Positions 1 to 7,865 of a DNA stretch of 64,000 nt are shown piece by piece. Position 1 is the first letter of the stretch. Each line of letters starts with the position of its first letter. The position numbers were made by a program, and so were the translations under genes. Source of the stretch: Paenibacillus faecis (GTDB lineage Bacteria > Bacillota > Bacilli > Paenibacillales > Paenibacillaceae); contig NZ_VSDO01000003.1 of the NCBI RefSeq assembly GCF_008084145.1, forward strand, positions 682,001 through 746,000. The letters run 5' to 3'. The notes below the pieces were generated by a model. That model searched no databases and had not been told where the DNA came from. It saw only the letters and a list, made by a program, of their open reading frames with translations.

Positions 1-1145
1 AGCAGCTTGCTGTCCGTCTTGTCTCTCAACTCCGTGATGTTTGTGACAGTCTGGTACCCACTAGCCGTATTATACTCAGTATAATATTTCGCCTTAGGAA
101 TCCACGTCCTGAAAGTGACGGTCGCCTTGTCACCGAATCCCTCCGGGAAGGTATAGACCAGCGCGTTCGCGGTGCCGCTTTCCGGTGTCACTGTGTTGCC
201 GTTAACCTTCAGGGAGCCCTCCACCAAGGTGCCCACCTGAGTCGGATCGAGCGCGTTGTAGAACTTTAGCCCGTCCAACGGCTGCGGAATGGTGGGATCG
301 AACTCATCCGTAGCGGCAATGTCCACTTGCCACTCGATGGTTCCATCCACGAAGTCTGCCGGATAAATCCAGTTGTTTTCAGTAGCATTGCTGTTCGATT
401 TCAGTTTAATGCTGTACGCAGGCGTAACTTGAGGGTTTTCAAGCAGGTAGTTCCCGCCGAAGATGTTAATCGGCTTTCGCTCGCCGTATTGTATACCCGA
501 CAAGTCTGCCTTAGCGGTGGACTCAAAGCCGAACTGGACGTTCTTGCCCTGGCCATTGAAGAAGCGTTCTTCGCCATCGAACACCACCCTGATCCCCGCT
601 TCGGAGAAATAAGCGGTTCCGATGGTGTAACCCGTTTTTTCCTTGAGCGTCATTGTGGCATCCGGCAGAATGACTTCCGGAAAATAGGTCGCTTTGTCCA
701 GCATGACATAGTCGCCATGCAAAATGACCGTGCTGCCATCCACCGTGTTCGGATTGTCGGCATCCCCTTTCACCGGGATCTTGATATCGCCCGATCTTAA
801 GGTGAAGGGCTTTCTGCCATGAATGACGTCATCCGTATGTAAGACATTTTCGTTCTGCACGACTTCCAACGGAAAAGGCGAATTGGCTCCCATGAGGACC
901 GCCGTTTTGTCCGTCGGGGCTGCCGCCGTCACCATGAAATGGTTCGGCACATCGTACACCGCCTCAGGTGCCGACGGCGCTTCGTCCGCGCTCGGCGAAT
1001 CGGCTTCCCTAACGGCCTCCGCTCCGGACTCGCTTGGCACACTTTCCGCATAAGCAGTGACAGAGAACGCCACCGTTTGCAAGACAAGCATCATCGCCAG
1101 GCAGAAAGAGAGTATTGCTTTACCTATGCTGCGTTCATGTTTCAA
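1..1145 (-). CDS. Secreted adhesin-like surface protein, 3' end outside window
   Basis: The frame is open for 381 codons and runs off the left edge. It starts at a TTG at 1145, preceded by GGGGGAG nine bases upstream; no in-frame ATG fits better. Residues 1 to about 33 form a signal peptide: a basic start, a hydrophobic core, and a cleavage site after a Ala-Tyr-Ala stretch. An acidic Ser/Pro/Glu/Ala-rich stretch follows. After that comes a beta-rich region resembling the collagen-binding or MSCRAMM-like adhesion domains of Gram-positive surface proteins, with Asp/Asn/Gly turns and almost no Cys. The assignment rests on overall pattern and not on a diagnostic motif. Any cell-wall anchor would lie in the missing C-terminus. 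It is probably exported by Sec and exposed on the surface. Confidence 0.75.
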   Translation of the reverse strand, partial: MKHERSIGKAILSFCLAMMLVLQTVAFSVTAYAESVPSESGAEAVREADSPSADEAPSAPEAVYDVPNHFMVTAAAPTDKTAVLMGANSPFPLEVVQNENVLHTDDVIHGRKPFTLRSGDIKIPVKGDADNPNTVDGSTVILHGDYVMLDKATYFPEVILPDATMTLKEKTGYTIGTAYFSEAGIRVVFDGEERFFNGQGKNVQFGFESTAKADLSGIQYGERKPINIFGGNYLLENPQVTPAYSIKLKSNSNATENNWIYPADFVDGTIEWQVDIAATDEFDPTIPQPLDGLKFYNALDPTQVGTLVEGSLKVNGNTVTPESGTANALVYTFPEGFGDKATVTFRTWIPKAKYYTEYNTASGYQTVTNITELRDKTDSKL

Positions 1146-1475
1146 GACTGTAATCTCCCCCGTTCCAAAATTGCCTAAACGCGCATAGACCTATGCGTCT
1201 GCTTGATCCCAACGACCCTTTACATCACCCAAATATTTCAAATTTTAAATAATTGGCTGAAGGTCATGGGCGTTCAGGCTGTCGATCATGCTAGTAACTT
1301 CTCCCCCCCCTTTTTCAACCATATTCGACACTTCCATCCTGCAAATGGCAGAGTACGCCCATTTTAAACAGCGTACTTCCCCATTATATTACGAGAGATC
1401 TCTACAAATTCTAGACAAAACTCGACAAAGGGACTTGGAGACGAAAAAACAATAGAGGAATGAAGCGGAAGCCGT
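1146..1475. other. Intergenic region upstream of the adhesin gene
   Basis: This is the 5' flank of the leftward adhesin gene. It contains a run of Cs near 1303-1312 and AT-rich sequence that could hold the promoter. I could not identify a convincing -35/-10 pair, and I see no gene or RNA in it. Confidence 0.5.
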
Positions 1476-1508
1476 AAAGGAGAATAGCCTGATGGTCAGG
1501 CTCCTTTT
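1476..1508 (-). terminator. Hairpin at the end of a decayed gene
   Basis: The left arm AAAGGAG plus AGCCTGA pairs with TCAGGCT plus CTCCTTT around a three-base loop, with an AAT bulge. On the minus strand it overlaps the stop of the decayed frame at 1496-1632, which is where a terminator would sit. The trailing T-run is short. Confidence 0.35.
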
Positions 1509-1632
1509 CCAGGAGGAGTAAGGGTTACGTCACCTTCATAAATATACTTCGGATTTTTTAATGAATCTTTTAAGTCCTTTTCGGTACTTCAATATATCCT
1601 GCTCATTCGGGGTCTATTTTGGAGTAACCCAA
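1496..1632 (-). pseudogene. Possible decayed C-terminus of a small protein
   Basis: On the minus strand three overlapping reading frames can be joined by two single-base shifts, one at a CCCC run and one at an AAAA run. They give one continuous protein-like tail of about 43 residues ending in TPPGKGA and a TGA. The middle part has well-formed charged helix-like sequence (NEQDILKYRK, then DLKDSLKNPKYIYEGD). Each frame alone is short and interrupted, and a hairpin follows the stop. I do not recognise the family. This is either a frameshifted gene remnant or chance, and I cannot see an intact start. Confidence 0.3.
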
Positions 1633-1682
1633 ATTAAAAAGATTGCACCCCAACAGGCACAACTCGGTACCACATTGATCCA

Positions 1683-1909
1683 GTGCCCTATCAGACAACC
1701 TCGATAACATAGAATTCCTGCATATGTGCATGTTTTTTTCGGTTTGGAACAATGATTTCAAAATTCCTGCAAATCTGCAGGAATTTTCGACGAAATCGGC
1801 TCGTTTCTCTAAAATCGCCGGAAATACCTGCAGATTTGCATCCTTTTTCGAATTCCCTCGGGGACCGGCCTAAAATACCTGCAGATTTGCATCTTTTTGG
1901 AGTTGGAAG
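1683..1909 (+). repeat. Dispersed intergenic repeat family A, copy 1 (four units)
   Basis: It begins with GTGCCCTATCAGACAACC and ends with ATCTTTTTGGAGTTGGAAG. Inside are four versions of one degenerate palindromic core: CCTGCATATGTGCATG at 1717, CCTGCAAATCTGCAGG at 1766, and CCTGCAGATTTGCATC at 1827 and 1878. The cores are 49-61 bp apart. Related copies lie at 19618, 26337, 37395, 54868 and 59982. There are no terminal inverted repeats and no coding capacity, and the function is unknown. Confidence 0.85.
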
Positions 1910-2009
1910 GGGAGGAAAGCGCCCTAGGTGCCTTGATCTCCGTGGGTTAAGTCACTAGCGTTGCATTAACATGAGGAGACTAACGACTGCAGCCGCCTCC
2001 ATTTAGCCG

Positions 2010-2222
2010 GATGGGTAAATAAGGGCCGTTTGAGGCGCTATTTTGTCGAAATCGTCCTTTCCGAGTGAAATAGAGGTCTTTTGGGGTCTTATTTTTGGGA
2101 AGCGGGCCGAAACCTGATTTTGGGACCCGAACCAGAGCAATAAGGCCCCTTTTGGCCGCTATTTTACCCGAAAACGCAAATCGGGCTATAATAACGGCCC
2201 AAAACGCCGCTATTATAGCCGG
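2010..2222. repeat. Intergenic palindromic cluster, family C
   Basis: Four loosely similar units of the form AATAAGGCCC-TTTT-GGCCGCTATT lie at about 2018, 2069, 2137 and 2184. The last contains a perfect 10-bp inverted repeat, GGCTATAATA at 2184 and TATTATAGCC at 2211. Only one copy of this family is in the window. Its build (four short degenerate palindromes spaced by 20-40 bp) is the same as that of families A and B. Confidence 0.6.
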
Positions 2223-2320
2223 TGGTAAGAGAAATTGCGAATAGGCGGCACCAGGTCAGGTTTCATGCAACGCCAGTGGGGTAAATACGATTTTTCCCCT
2301 ACTACGATGTCTGAAAGGCG

Positions 2321-2743
2321 CTAGTCCTGAATTTCCGTATAAATTTGAAAGGTAACTCCGAACTTGTCCGTGACATCTCCAAATCCGGGGCTAAAGGTTT
2401 CTTCCTGAAACGGCAAATTCACATGCCCGCCTTGCCGCAAAGCCTCATAGATCTGTCTTGATTTCTCCACGTCGTTCGTTGTGATGCAAATGGTTACTCT
2501 TTTTCCGTTGGCAATGGGTGAACCCCCTGGAGCATCGGAAAACATAAGTTCCGTTTCACCCACTTGTACCTTTGCGTGGGCCACCAGTTTTTTTAAATCG
2601 TCAGTAAACGTATTCGGCATTTCCGGCATCTCCCCGTAAGTCATCATCGAGAGAACTTTAGCGCCAATGGCCTGCTCATAAAACTGAATAGCTTCCCTCG
2701 TGTTTCCCTCCAAAGTAATATAAGGGGTTAGTTTTACCGTCAT
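2321..2743 (-). CDS. VOC family (PhnB/glyoxalase-like) protein
   Basis: This 140-residue protein starts at the ATG at 2743, seven bases after AGGGAGGT. A longer in-frame start at 2860 lacks a ribosome binding site. The sequence has the PhnB-like pattern: an N-terminal YITLEGNTREAIQFYEQAIGAK strand-helix, a Met-rich MMTYGEMPEMP loop, and a C-terminal GDVTDKFGVTFQIYTE strand. The family adopts the vicinal-oxygen-chelate fold; many members are uncharacterised, and some relate to fosfomycin or glyoxal resistance. The substrate cannot be predicted. It stands alone, divergent from the glucanase gene. Confidence 0.85.
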   Translation of the reverse strand: MTVKLTPYITLEGNTREAIQFYEQAIGAKVLSMMTYGEMPEMPNTFTDDLKKLVAHAKVQVGETELMFSDAPGGSPIANGKRVTICITTNDVEKSRQIYEALRQGGHVNLPFQEETFSPGFGDVTDKFGVTFQIYTEIQD

Positions 2744-2984
2744 AAATTGTACCTCCCTGGGTGAAATTTGATTCATTCTTTTAGACGACTTACGTGCCCC
2801 CAAATCATCGGTCACTCGCAAAATTCCAAATTCGCCCCCTGCTGTCAGAAAAATGGGCACCCTACCCGAAAAATGGCACCTATCTCTTGGATGATCCGGG
2901 TTGATACAATGAAGGTATTCCCCTGTGCAATTATTTCCATGAGTTACATAGGTTGGGGAAATCCTTTACTTGAGGAGGGTATTT

Positions 2985-5369
2985 ATGAGGCGGTCTCACT
3001 TTAGGGAAAGGCGGTTTGTTCAAAAAGTATGCAGTTTGATCCTGACGATCGTGATCGCGAGCGGCATCAGCCTGTGGCCGACTTCCGAAGCCCAGGCGGC
3101 TGAAGGAACGGGGACATCCATCACCTCGATGGGTTACTTCTCGGCGGCTGACGGGCCTGTCATCACAAAATCAGGGGTCGGTCAGGCCAGTTACGGATTC
3201 GTTATGCCCATATTCAATGGGGGTTCCGCCACCTGGAACGAGGTTGTCCAAGACTTGGGCGTGAAGGTGAAAGTCAACGGCAGTTGGGTCGATATCGACA
3301 GTGTCGGCAGCTTTGTCTATAACCAGAACTGGGGCCACTGGAGCGACAGCGGCTTTAACGGCTACTGGTTCACCCTTTCCGCCACGACAGAGATTCAGTT
3401 GTACTCCAAAGCGAATGGGGTTACGCTCGACTACAAACTGGTATTCCAAAATATCAACAAAACGACGATTACGGCGATGACGCCGACGCAAGGGCCGGAA
3501 ATCACGGCGGGAACGACGGGCGGAGCCGGCTTCACTTATCCGGTCTTCAACCATGATCCGGGTATTCCTTATGCGGCTGTGGCCGATGATTTGAGGTTGT
3601 ATGTTAAACCCGTAAACAGCAGCGCATGGATCGATATTGACAACAACGCGGCCAGCGGCTGGATCTACGATCAAAACTTCGGCCAGTTCACCGACGGAGG
3701 CGGCGGCTACTGGTTTAACGTCAAGGAGTCGATTAACGTCAAGTTGGCATCGAAAACCTCTTCGGCTAACGTCATTTATACCATCACTTTTAATGAACCG
3801 GTAAGAAATTCATATATCCTTACTCCCTTTGATGGAACGACTTTCACCGCAAATGAAAGCGGTGCCATCGGTCTGCCTCTGCCCAAGATTGATGGAAGCG
3901 CCCCGGTCGCCGATGAACTTGGGAACTTCGTATACCAGATTCGTATCAACGGACAATGGGTCGACTTGGGGAATTCCGGTCAGAGCGGATTCGTATATTC
4001 CGCGAACGGTTACAATAATCTGTCCAGCGCCAATCAGTGGGGGTATTGGGCCGATCATATCTACGGGCTGTGGTTCCAGCCCATCCAGGAAGATATGCAG
4101 CTCCGGATCGGGTATCCCGTAAATGGGCAGGCGGGCGGAAATGTCGGCGACAATTTCGTCTACTACACCTTTGTCGGAAATCCCGACGCTCCCCGTCCCG
4201 ATGAAAACGATCATGGCGATATTCCGCTCGGAACCCCGAACGATCCGGCGATCGAGGGCATGACGCTGGTTTGGCAGGATGAGTTTGACGGAACCCGGCT
4301 GGATGCGGGGAAATGGAATTATGAACTGGGCTATTACCTCAATGACGATCCCGGTACTTGGGGTTGGGGCAATGCGGAACTGCAGCACTACACCAATAGC
4401 CCGCAAAATGTATTTGTGCAGGACGGGAAGTTGAATATCCGGGCTTTGAACGAGCCCAAATCCTTCCCGCAGGATCCAAACCGGTATGCCCAATACTCTT
4501 CCGGTAAGATTAACACCAAGGATCATTTTTCGCTCAAATACGGCAGGGTGGATTTTCGCGCGAAACTGCCGGTGGGGAACGGCATCTGGCCGGCCTTCTG
4601 GATGCTTCCGCAGGACCAGGCCTACGGGACATGGGCGGCATCCGGGGAAATCGATGTGATGGAAGCGAGAGGGCGTTTGCCCGGCACGTCTTCGGGCGCC
4701 ATTCATTTCGGCGGACAATGGCCGGCCAATACCTATCTTTCCGGCGAATATCACTTCCCGGCAGGGCAAACCATCGCGAGTGACTATCACGTCTATTCCG
4801 TCGTCTGGGAAGAGGACAACATCAAGTGGTACGTGGACGGCAAGTTCTTTTTTAAAGCCACCCGGGATCAATGGTACTCCTCCGCTGCGCCGAACAACCC
4901 GAACGCCCCGTTCGACCAGCCTTTCTATCTCATTATGAATCTGGCGATCGGCGGAAACTTTGACGGCGGTGTGACTCCGGGTCCCGGCGACATCCCTGCG
5001 ACGCTGCAAGTGGATTATGTACGCGTGTACAAAGACGGCGGCGGCCAAAATCCCGGAGAGCCCGGCCCGGGTTCCCCCTCCACGATCGTCATCGGCGATG
5101 AAGTGAAAGGCCTGAAGAAAACCGGCGATAACTTGCTGTTCTATGTAAACGGCGCAACCTTCGCCGATTTGCACTACAAGGTCAATAACGGCACACAGCT
5201 CAACGTAGCCATGACCCCTACGGGGAACGGCAACTATACCTATGCGGTCAACAACCTGCGGCACGGGGATACCGTCGAGTATTTCTTCACCTACAACCCG
5301 GGCCAAGGAGCACTGGATACCCCTTGGCAGACTTATATTCACGGGGTCACGCCAGGCAGGCCGGAATAA
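2985..5369 (+). CDS. Secreted GH16 endo-beta-1,3-glucanase with CBM56-like C-terminus
   Basis: This 794-residue protein starts at the ATG at 2985, directly after GAGGAGGG; a TTG 15 bases upstream is part of the binding site. A signal peptide spans about residues 1-37. Three modules of about 110 residues follow (about 40-410), each with paired Tyr/Trp motifs such as GYWF and W(V/I)DI. The GH16 catalytic domain (about 420-690) carries the active-site signature GEIDVMEA, with predicted nucleophile E555, D557 and acid/base E560. After a Pro/Gly linker, the last 95 residues resemble CBM56, a beta-1,3-glucan-binding domain. It probably hydrolyses extracellular laminarin or fungal-wall glucan. It is monocistronic and followed by a strong terminator. 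Confidence 0.92.
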   Translation: MRRSHFRERRFVQKVCSLILTIVIASGISLWPTSEAQAAEGTGTSITSMGYFSAADGPVITKSGVGQASYGFVMPIFNGGSATWNEVVQDLGVKVKVNGSWVDIDSVGSFVYNQNWGHWSDSGFNGYWFTLSATTEIQLYSKANGVTLDYKLVFQNINKTTITAMTPTQGPEITAGTTGGAGFTYPVFNHDPGIPYAAVADDLRLYVKPVNSSAWIDIDNNAASGWIYDQNFGQFTDGGGGYWFNVKESINVKLASKTSSANVIYTITFNEPVRNSYILTPFDGTTFTANESGAIGLPLPKIDGSAPVADELGNFVYQIRINGQWVDLGNSGQSGFVYSANGYNNLSSANQWGYWADHIYGLWFQPIQEDMQLRIGYPVNGQAGGNVGDNFVYYTFVGNPDAPRPDENDHGDIPLGTPNDPAIEGMTLVWQDEFDGTRLDAGKWNYELGYYLNDDPGTWGWGNAELQHYTNSPQNVFVQDGKLNIRALNEPKSFPQDPNRYAQYSSGKINTKDHFSLKYGRVDFRAKLPVGNGIWPAFWMLPQDQAYGTWAASGEIDVMEARGRLPGTSSGAIHFGGQWPANTYLSGEYHFPAGQTIASDYHVYSVVWEEDNIKWYVDGKFFFKATRDQWYSSAAPNNPNAPFDQPFYLIMNLAIGGNFDGGVTPGPGDIPATLQVDYVRVYKDGGGQNPGEPGPGSPSTIVIGDEVKGLKKTGDNLLFYVNGATFADLHYKVNNGTQLNVAMTPTGNGNYTYAVNNLRHGDTVEYFFTYNPGQGALDTPWQTYIHGVTPGRPE

Positions 5370-5393
5370 CCCGAGCAACCGCGTTTCACCTCA

Positions 5394-5426
5394 AACAGGG
5401 CTCCCTCAGGCGAGGGAGCCCTGTTT
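5394..5426. terminator. Bidirectional terminator between glucanase and MATE genes
   Basis: A perfect stem of ACAGGGCTCCCTC with its complement around AGGC is followed by TTTTT on the plus strand, with As on the other side. It sits between convergent gene ends at 5369 and 5446, so it can serve both. Confidence 0.9.
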
Positions 5427-5445
5427 TTGATATAACATACCCGTT

Positions 5446-6858
5446 TTAAGCCTGCGCCCCCGCCCCGTTTTCCGCGACGGAAACCGGTTTTACGAGCGCC
5501 TTCTTCTCCCAGGCCCGGCTTTTCCAGCGAAGCAGCATCATGACCCCGCGGAGCCATTCGTCCACCGTAAAAGCGATCCATACGCCAAGCAGTCCCAATC
5601 CGGAATGAACGCCCAGCACATAAGCCAGCGGCACCGAGACCCCCCACATCGAGAGCACGCCCATCAAGACGGGAAAACGCGCATCTCCGGCGGCGCGCAG
5701 CGAGTTGATGATCACCATATTGAAGGTCCGGCCGGGTTCGAGTACGATGGATAGCAGAAAAATCCCCGCTCCCGCGGCAATGATTTTGGGGTCCTCCGTG
5801 AACATGCCGATCAGCTCGTGCCGGAATATCGCCGCTACCCCGACGACAGCCAACGTTAACAGGAAGCTGATCCTCACGCTGGTTATAAGCCGCCGATAGG
5901 CCGCCTTCATTTCCCCCGCGCCGACCATCTGTCCGACGATGATCTCGGTCCCCGATCCGATCGCCAACGCAAGCGCCATGAAATAATTCGATATGTTCAT
6001 GACATAAACATGCGTATTTAACGCGGTGATGCCGATCATGTTGACAAAACTGATCACCATGAGGTATTGCGACTGCCAGGCCAGATGCTCGCCCGCCGCC
6101 GGCAGCCCCACGCTCATAATCTGTTTCACGTAGGGACCGTTCCAGGTGACGTAATCCTTCCTTCGGATCGGTGCGGGAATGCGGCGATACAACAGGATAA
6201 AAAGAACGATGATGCCGAGGAAGCGGCTAACGACCGTGGAGACGGCCGCCCCCGTAACACCCCACTCCGGAAAGCCCATGTTGCCGAAAATGAGCAAATA
6301 GTTTCCGGTCACATGGATCAAATTGACGCCCAAAGTTACGTACATCACGCTTTTGGTGTTCCCGCTCGCACGAATCACCGACGAGACCGCGTAAGACAGC
6401 GCCTCGATCCAGATAAATCCGCCGATGATCTCCAAATAGTGGCTTGCGATGCCGATTTGTTCGGGATCCAGGTTCAACAGCCGCAGGAGGGATTCCCCAA
6501 AACCGACGAGAACCAGGCTGACGAGAATACCGAAAATCAGGTTCAAGGTAATCGCCAGGGCCGAGATCCGGCTCGCCTCTTTCTCCCGCCCCGCGCCGAT
6601 ATACTGGGATACCGCCACGCTGGTGCCGATGCCGACAAAGCCGAACATCAGAATGCAGAAGTAAATGATTTCGTTGGCTAAGCCTACGGCCCCTGTCGCC
6701 TTGTCGGAGATGCGGCTTAACATAAACACATCGACGGTACCGAGCAGCATCCGCAGCACGGAGTCGACGAAAATGGGCCAAGTCACAGCAAAAAGACTAA
6801 GTTTTTTCCACGAGGGAATACGTTCGGATAAGGTCACGTTAATACAAGCTCCTACCAT
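5446..6858 (-). CDS. MATE family efflux transporter
   Basis: About 470 residues with twelve predicted membrane helices in two homologous halves, as usual for MATE proteins (MatE domain twice). Recognisable landmarks are the N-terminal FAVTWPIFVDSVLRMLLG helix and the charged loop after helix 2. The second half begins near KQIMSVGLPAAGEH. These pumps export cationic drugs or metabolites in exchange for Na+ or H+. The ATG at 6858 has a weak binding site. A GTG at 6837, eleven bases after AGGAG, gives VTLSERIPSWKK and may be the true start. No regulator gene is adjacent. Confidence 0.9.
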   Translation of the reverse strand: MVGACINVTLSERIPSWKKLSLFAVTWPIFVDSVLRMLLGTVDVFMLSRISDKATGAVGLANEIIYFCILMFGFVGIGTSVAVSQYIGAGREKEASRISALAITLNLIFGILVSLVLVGFGESLLRLLNLDPEQIGIASHYLEIIGGFIWIEALSYAVSSVIRASGNTKSVMYVTLGVNLIHVTGNYLLIFGNMGFPEWGVTGAAVSTVVSRFLGIIVLFILLYRRIPAPIRRKDYVTWNGPYVKQIMSVGLPAAGEHLAWQSQYLMVISFVNMIGITALNTHVYVMNISNYFMALALAIGSGTEIIVGQMVGAGEMKAAYRRLITSVRISFLLTLAVVGVAAIFRHELIGMFTEDPKIIAAGAGIFLLSIVLEPGRTFNMVIINSLRAAGDARFPVLMGVLSMWGVSVPLAYVLGVHSGLGLLGVWIAFTVDEWLRGVMMLLRWKSRAWEKKALVKPVSVAENGAGAQA

Positions 6859-7036
6859 GTGTTTTTTCTCTTTCGACCTTCCTAGTGTAGCGCCGGCAAG
6901 CCAATACGTCTATGGGGGAAATTTCGTTTATAAGGGTTGAACTAAAGAATTGGCGTTGGGCAAGGCTGTGATAGGTTCGGATATACGCTGCCAACATCCA
7001 CGATTGTAGAAATAAAGTCCCGTCGTCGGAGTCTGC

Positions 7037-7231
7037 ATCATTAACGGGAAAATTTCCCGTTAATTTACCGCTCTTGGCCCCTCGATCGGATTTAGCTGGA
7101 AAAGTTCCATCTATTTCGTGGCCCTATTGCCGAAATGCACGATTTCAGGCAAATTAACGGGAGGAATTCCAGCTAATTCGCCTCTGAAGCCGCATACGTA
7201 CCCAATTAACGGGAGGAATTCCCTTTAATTC
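7037..7231 (+). repeat. Dispersed intergenic repeat family B, copy 1
   Basis: Four related short palindromes occur in 195 bp: TTAACGGGAAAATTTCCCGTTAA at the left, then TTAGCTGGAAAAGTTCC, AATTAACGGGAGGAATTCC and a second AATTAACGGGAGGAATTCC. The same element is present inverted at 53136-53328, including the spacer sequences between units. It fills most of the 508-bp gap between the MATE and SRPBCC genes. The rest of that gap shows no gene. Confidence 0.85.
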
Positions 7232-7322
7232 GAACCAAACCCTTAGTTGCAGGTCAAGATTGTGAAAAGAACCTTTTACACCGCTGTCTAATATGCAAAT
7301 CAATAGTTCAACCTACATAGCA

Positions 7323-7349
7323 CAAAAAAAAGCGCCCGCCGGGACGCCA
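7323..7349 (-). terminator. Terminator after the SRPBCC gene
   Basis: On the minus strand GCGTCCC-GGC-GGGCGC (one bulged T) is followed by eight Ts. It lies just past the stop of the SRPBCC gene at 7367. Confidence 0.8.
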
Positions 7350-7366
7350 AGGGTTATGCCTAAGAA

Positions 7367-7792
7367 CTAAGACTGTTCCGTGTACTTTTTGAAATTGTCC
7401 AAAATCGCCTGCCAGCCCGCCTGCTGGAATTCCACCGGATGCGTGCTTTCCGGGTCAAACGTTTCGACGACCTTCGTTTCGCCGCCTTGGCCGCTAAAGG
7501 AGATTTCGACCCTTCTTCCATCTCCCATCGTATAGGAGATCCATTCATGCGTCCTCACTTCGTCATAGACCCCGCCAAAATCAAAACCCATGCTGCCGTC
7601 CTTCGCTTCCATTCGGGTCGTAAATTTGCCGCCGGGCCGCAAATCATTCTCCGCTCTTGGCGCATGCCAATCCTCGGAGGCTTGATTCCACTTCGTAATG
7701 TGCTGCGGCTCCGTCCAACAGCTCCATACTTTTTCCACAGGGGCTTGAATTACGGCCTGAACGGTTACTTTCGTCGGATTACTTGTTCCCAT
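7367..7792 (-). CDS. SRPBCC/AHSA1-like (START-fold) protein
   Basis: This 141-residue protein starts at the ATG at 7792, nine bases after GAGGTG; upstream in-frame codons lack a binding site. It shows the AHSA1/Polyketide_cyc2 pattern: an N-terminal strand VTVQAVIQAPVEKVWSCWTEP, a GGKFTTRMEAKDGSMGFDF strand pair, and a long C-terminal helix QAGWQAILDNFKKYTE. The fold is a hydrophobic ligand-binding helix-grip. The gene follows the ECF sigma factor gene by 73 bp on the same strand, and the two are probably co-transcribed. The ligand is unknown. Confidence 0.87.
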   Translation of the reverse strand: MGTSNPTKVTVQAVIQAPVEKVWSCWTEPQHITKWNQASEDWHAPRAENDLRPGGKFTTRMEAKDGSMGFDFGGVYDEVRTHEWISYTMGDGRRVEISFSGQGGETKVVETFDPESTHPVEFQQAGWQAILDNFKKYTEQS

Positions 7793-7865
7793 TTTAAAGG
7801 ACACCTCACTCGGTTTCGTCGGATTTTTGTTTCTCAAGCGTATAGACGTAAACCACCTTCGAAAT

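Noticed and set aside
1752..1958. Short open frames with shared Cys/Lys/Arg-rich sequence at several loci
   Set aside because: Similar peptides appear at about 1752, 19591, 26360 and 37370 only because those bases are the family A repeat. They are read on both strands, lack ribosome binding sites and are interrupted in other copies.
3810..5378. Long open frame (522 codons) antisense to the glucanase gene
   Set aside because: It lies wholly opposite a convincing GH16 gene, has no recognisable domain or binding site, and reflects G+C-rich codon use on the other strand.
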